DNA of 64,000 nt from Clytia hemisphaerica (taxonomy: Eukaryota; Cnidaria; Hydrozoa; Leptothecata; Clytiidae), in the NCBI GenBank assembly GCA_902728285.1, contig CACVBU010000681.1:3140413-3204412 (forward strand). The letters run 5' to 3'. Under the pieces are notes generated by a model. It saw nothing but the letters and a program-made list of their open reading frames with translations. It was not told the origin of the DNA and did no database searches. Position numbers and translations under genes: made by a program. The first letter of the stretch is position 1. Each line of letters begins with the position of its first letter. Shown in pieces: positions 62,101-64,000 of this stretch.

Positions 62101-64000
62101 CATTTAGTACCAGTCTTTTTTGTGGTTGTAACCACTGACCATTATTAACCCAATACTAAGCTATATCCGCCACTTTTTGAAAGTGGTACCCACGGAAAAA
62201 CTTTGTCTGGCGTCAAACGGCGCTACATCACAACTATTTAAGAAAAAATAAATCTAGCGCCCTTGGTGTATTTGTACCACTTTTGAAACCACTTTCAAAG
62301 AAACTCCGATAAAAGATTTTGGTCTGCTAAGATTGAAAAAATATCCAGAGTTAATATAAAGCTCAGTAGATGTAATAGGCAGAAAGATACACAACGTTGT
62401 TTCAACGTTCATGAAACGTTATTATGGCCGTTGGGTGAACGTCTGAACAACGTTGGTACGGTTCGGTAAAATGTCAGTTGTTCTTCAGCCTCATCCTTTG
62501 CTGAGAGTCTTAAACTTTAAACAAAAGAAAATCTACCCAATTTACCTAGAGGTTAACGAGTTATAGTATTTTTCAAAACAGACGGGATATATAAGGGGTT
62601 AGGTACCTTAGCTAGGTATAAAAGAGGATATCTTGGGGAATATGCACTAGGTTGCTATGCCTTCCAATATTAGTATCATCATTATGTTTTTTCAACGTTT
62701 TGTTTGTTTCTAGGTCAGACTCCAGTTTGTGGAAGTCCGTGAATTGTGACTCTAAACATTTCATTATGGAGGGCCAACTTGGTAAAATACTGCATCGAGG
62801 TGTGGAATCGCTACGGCTGAGTAAAGCAGAAGTAAGTATTTCGTTCGTTCGTTCGTTCGTTCGTTCGTTCCTATTCTTGTTCATTTGCTCGCTTGTTTTT
62901 TTAACGATACTTTGTTCATTTCTGCTTTTTAACCTTTTCCATTCCAATAACGCGTTCTGTTACGTCGTATATAACAAAACTTGTTCACCATAGTGTGTGT
63001 TCTTTCTTTTGATAGGTACTGGCTAACAAGCTTGCTCACCATAGTGTGTTTCTCCTTTTGATAGGCACTGGCTAACAAGCTTGCTCACCATAGTGTGTGT
63101 TCTTTCTTTTGATAGGTACTGGCTAACAAGCTTGCTCACCATAGTGTGTGTTCTTTCTTTTGATAGGTACTGGCTAACAAGCTTGCTCACCATAGTGTGT
63201 GTTCTTTCTTTTGATAGGTACTGGCTAACAAGCTTGCTCACCATAGTGTGTTTCTCCTTTTGATAGGTACTGGCTAACAAGCTTGCTCACCATAGTGTGT
63301 TCTTTCTTTTGATAGGTACTGGCTAACAAGCTTGCTCACCATAGTGTGTTTCTCCTTTTGATAGGCACTGGCTAACAAGCTCGTTCCCCATAGTGTGCTC
63401 TTTCTTTTGATAGGTACTGGCTAACAAGCTTATTCACCATAGTGTGTGCTCTTTCTTTTGATAGGTACTGGCTAACAAGCTTGCTCACCATAGTGTGTGT
63501 TCTTTCTTTTGATAGGTACTGGCTAACAAGCTTGCTCACCATAGTGTGTTTCTCCTTTTGATAGGTACTGGCTAACAAGCTTGCTCACCATAGTGTGTGT
63601 TCTTTCTTTTGATAGGTACTGGCTAACAAGCTTATTCACCATAGTGTGTGTTCTTTCTTTTGATAGGTACTGGCTAACAAACTTGTTCACCATAGTGTGT
63701 GTTCTTTCTTTTGATAGGTACTGGCTAACATTTGTATAGAAGACTGTGCATTACTGAAAGATGAAATAGAGTAAGTGCAATCTAAAGAGGCTTTCGGATA
63801 TCTTTTTATGTAAATAGACTGTAAATTCTATTGGATGGTCAGGAGATATAACTACAAGAGCATTGCCTTCATCAAAAAGAATGTTTCAATTCTTTTAGCT
63901 GTGCTGCATCACATCATATTCTTCGATTTCAGTCTTTTCATGAAACTAGACTTTTAGAATTCTGTGGGAGATTGCAAAGGAAACTTCATTATGACCTTTT
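59166..64000 (+). CDS. SKP2: F-box protein resembling SKP2, 5' part; gene runs off the window
   Basis: Exons: 59166-59288, 60222-60371, 61270-61393, 61965-62082, 62714-62831, 63718-63770 and 63899 onward; all phases agree, and an optional 24-bp exon may lie at 59480-59503. The first 130 residues are polar, with an acidic stretch and a KRPR nuclear-signal-like patch. The F-box is in the fourth listed exon ('FDELVLIIFKHFSRTTI', 'MRVSKRWNRL'), followed by 'SLWKSVNCDSKHF' and 'LGKILHRGVESLRL'. This continuation past the F-box is what points to SKP2 rather than another F-box family. SKP2 is the substrate-recognition subunit of an SCF ubiquitin ligase acting on cell-cycle inhibitors. The leucine-rich repeats would lie beyond the window. 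The last listed exon keeps the frame open but is only weakly SKP2-like. The symbol rests on pattern recall, not a search. Confidence 0.75.
59480..59503 (+). CDS. Possible 24-bp cassette exon of the SKP2-like gene
   Basis: The sequence 'GAAAGATGAAAAGAAGGTAACAAG' with the T-rich tract after it resembles the end of exon 1 and its donor (59275-59305). An acceptor AG precedes a phase-0 stretch of eight codons (LNLKDEKK). It may be a duplicated exon end that is spliced in rarely or not at all. Confidence 0.3.
59810..60025 (+). repeat. Dispersed 215-bp repeat, copy 2
   Basis: Partner of 55507-55720, located in the intron between the first listed exon and the one at 60222. Confidence 0.8.
60420..60515. 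mobile_element. AACGTT palindromic MITE, copy 2
   Basis: CAGCCGGCACACAACGTT...AACGTTATGTGGCGGCTG closely matches 49221-49314 and starts 49 bp after the exon ending at 60371. Confidence 0.75.
60516..61269. other. Intron with partial foldback, no gene
   Basis: 'GAAGCAAAATAAT' near 61038 and its complement near 61190 form an inverted pair. A similar passage ('GAAGCAAAATAATGCGCCGTC') is found at 41808-41830 in PPP1R21. The exon at 61270 begins shortly after a phrase ('TATCTAGTGTTTAATAAGAT') that also occurs near 41995. Confidence 0.45.
62140..62350. mobile_element. Relic of the CCTGGACCAAG TIR element
   Basis: It shares 'AAGCTATATCCGCCA', 'TTTTTGAAAGTGGTACC' and 'GTCAAACGGCGCTACATCA' with 44988-45520, in rearranged order. 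Confidence 0.55.
62390..62457. mobile_element. AACGTT MITE relic
   Basis: ACACAACGTTGTTTCAACGTT...AACAACGTTGG is a shortened, diverged member of the AACGTT group. Confidence 0.6.
62837..62870 (+). repeat. GTTC tetranucleotide microsatellite
   Basis: About eight GTTC units begin 5 nt inside the intron that follows the donor at 62832. Confidence 0.85.
62981..63730 (+). repeat. Tandem array of about 15 copies of a 3' splice-site module
   Basis: The unit is about 50 bp long. Each contains GGCTAACA (a good branch-point match), a spacer, a TTCTTTCTTTT tract, the acceptor TTGATAG and then GTACTGGCTAACA, which is the first 13 nt of the next exon. The acceptor core recurs near 63015, 63064, 63115 and so on to the last at 63711-63717, which is followed by real coding sequence. 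Two or three units carry GGCACT in place of GGTACT. Both ORFs that read through the array are artefacts. Confidence 0.9.

Noticed and set aside
63023..63578. Long minus-strand frames with repeated KLVSQYLSKER units, and a matching plus-strand frame
   Set aside because: They are translations of the 50-bp tandem splice-acceptor array. The frame stays open only because the unit happens to avoid stops in that reading.

Overview
The window is AT-rich genomic DNA from a non-vertebrate animal. Genes are split by many short exons with GT-AG introns, and two conserved metazoan genes can be followed exon by exon. There are no operons or bacterial signals. The Ty3/gypsy, Penelope-like and LINE relics fit a marine invertebrate (cnidarian- or lophotrochozoan-like). 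The species cannot be named from this sequence alone.

Layout. 1-1.24 kb: a satellite-like TIR repeat. 2.03-2.80 kb (minus): an intronless SAM-dependent methyltransferase. 2.8-6.5 kb: three terminal-inverted-repeat (TIR) elements and a dispersed repeat. 7.0-9.95 kb (minus): a gutted Ty3/gypsy element split by a 1.3-kb TIR element. 9.98-13.95 kb (minus): a jockey/CR1-type LINE broken by two TIR elements and a 5'-truncated Penelope-like element. 14.9-15.3 kb: a foldback element. 15.8-21.3 kb: a large element with split direct repeats (A1...B1-A2...B2), a TATA promoter and an array of RNA-like hairpins. 21.8-28.9 kb: a nest of six or more mobile elements. 29.1-29.7 kb: another TIR element.

The right half holds two plus-strand genes. 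PPP1R21 (30.20-56.95 kb) is complete, with 28 coding exons and about 794 codons. Its protein is a coiled-coil subunit of the endosomal FERRY complex. Its introns are full of foldback MITEs, a tRNA-derived SINE, VNTR-type repeats and tandem duplications. An F-box gene resembling SKP2 (59.17 kb to beyond the window end) follows. Before its seventh listed exon, the complete 3' splice-site module is repeated in tandem about 15 times.

The most unusual items are: the SKP2 tandem splice-acceptor array; the split-direct-repeat element with covarying hairpins; a group of foldback elements sharing CCAGAC ends and 6-bp target duplications but with arms built from different short words; and a possible hammerhead-ribozyme relic in the Penelope-like 3' end. 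Exon boundaries come from reading frame, splice signals and recalled family similarity. No search or transcript data were available.
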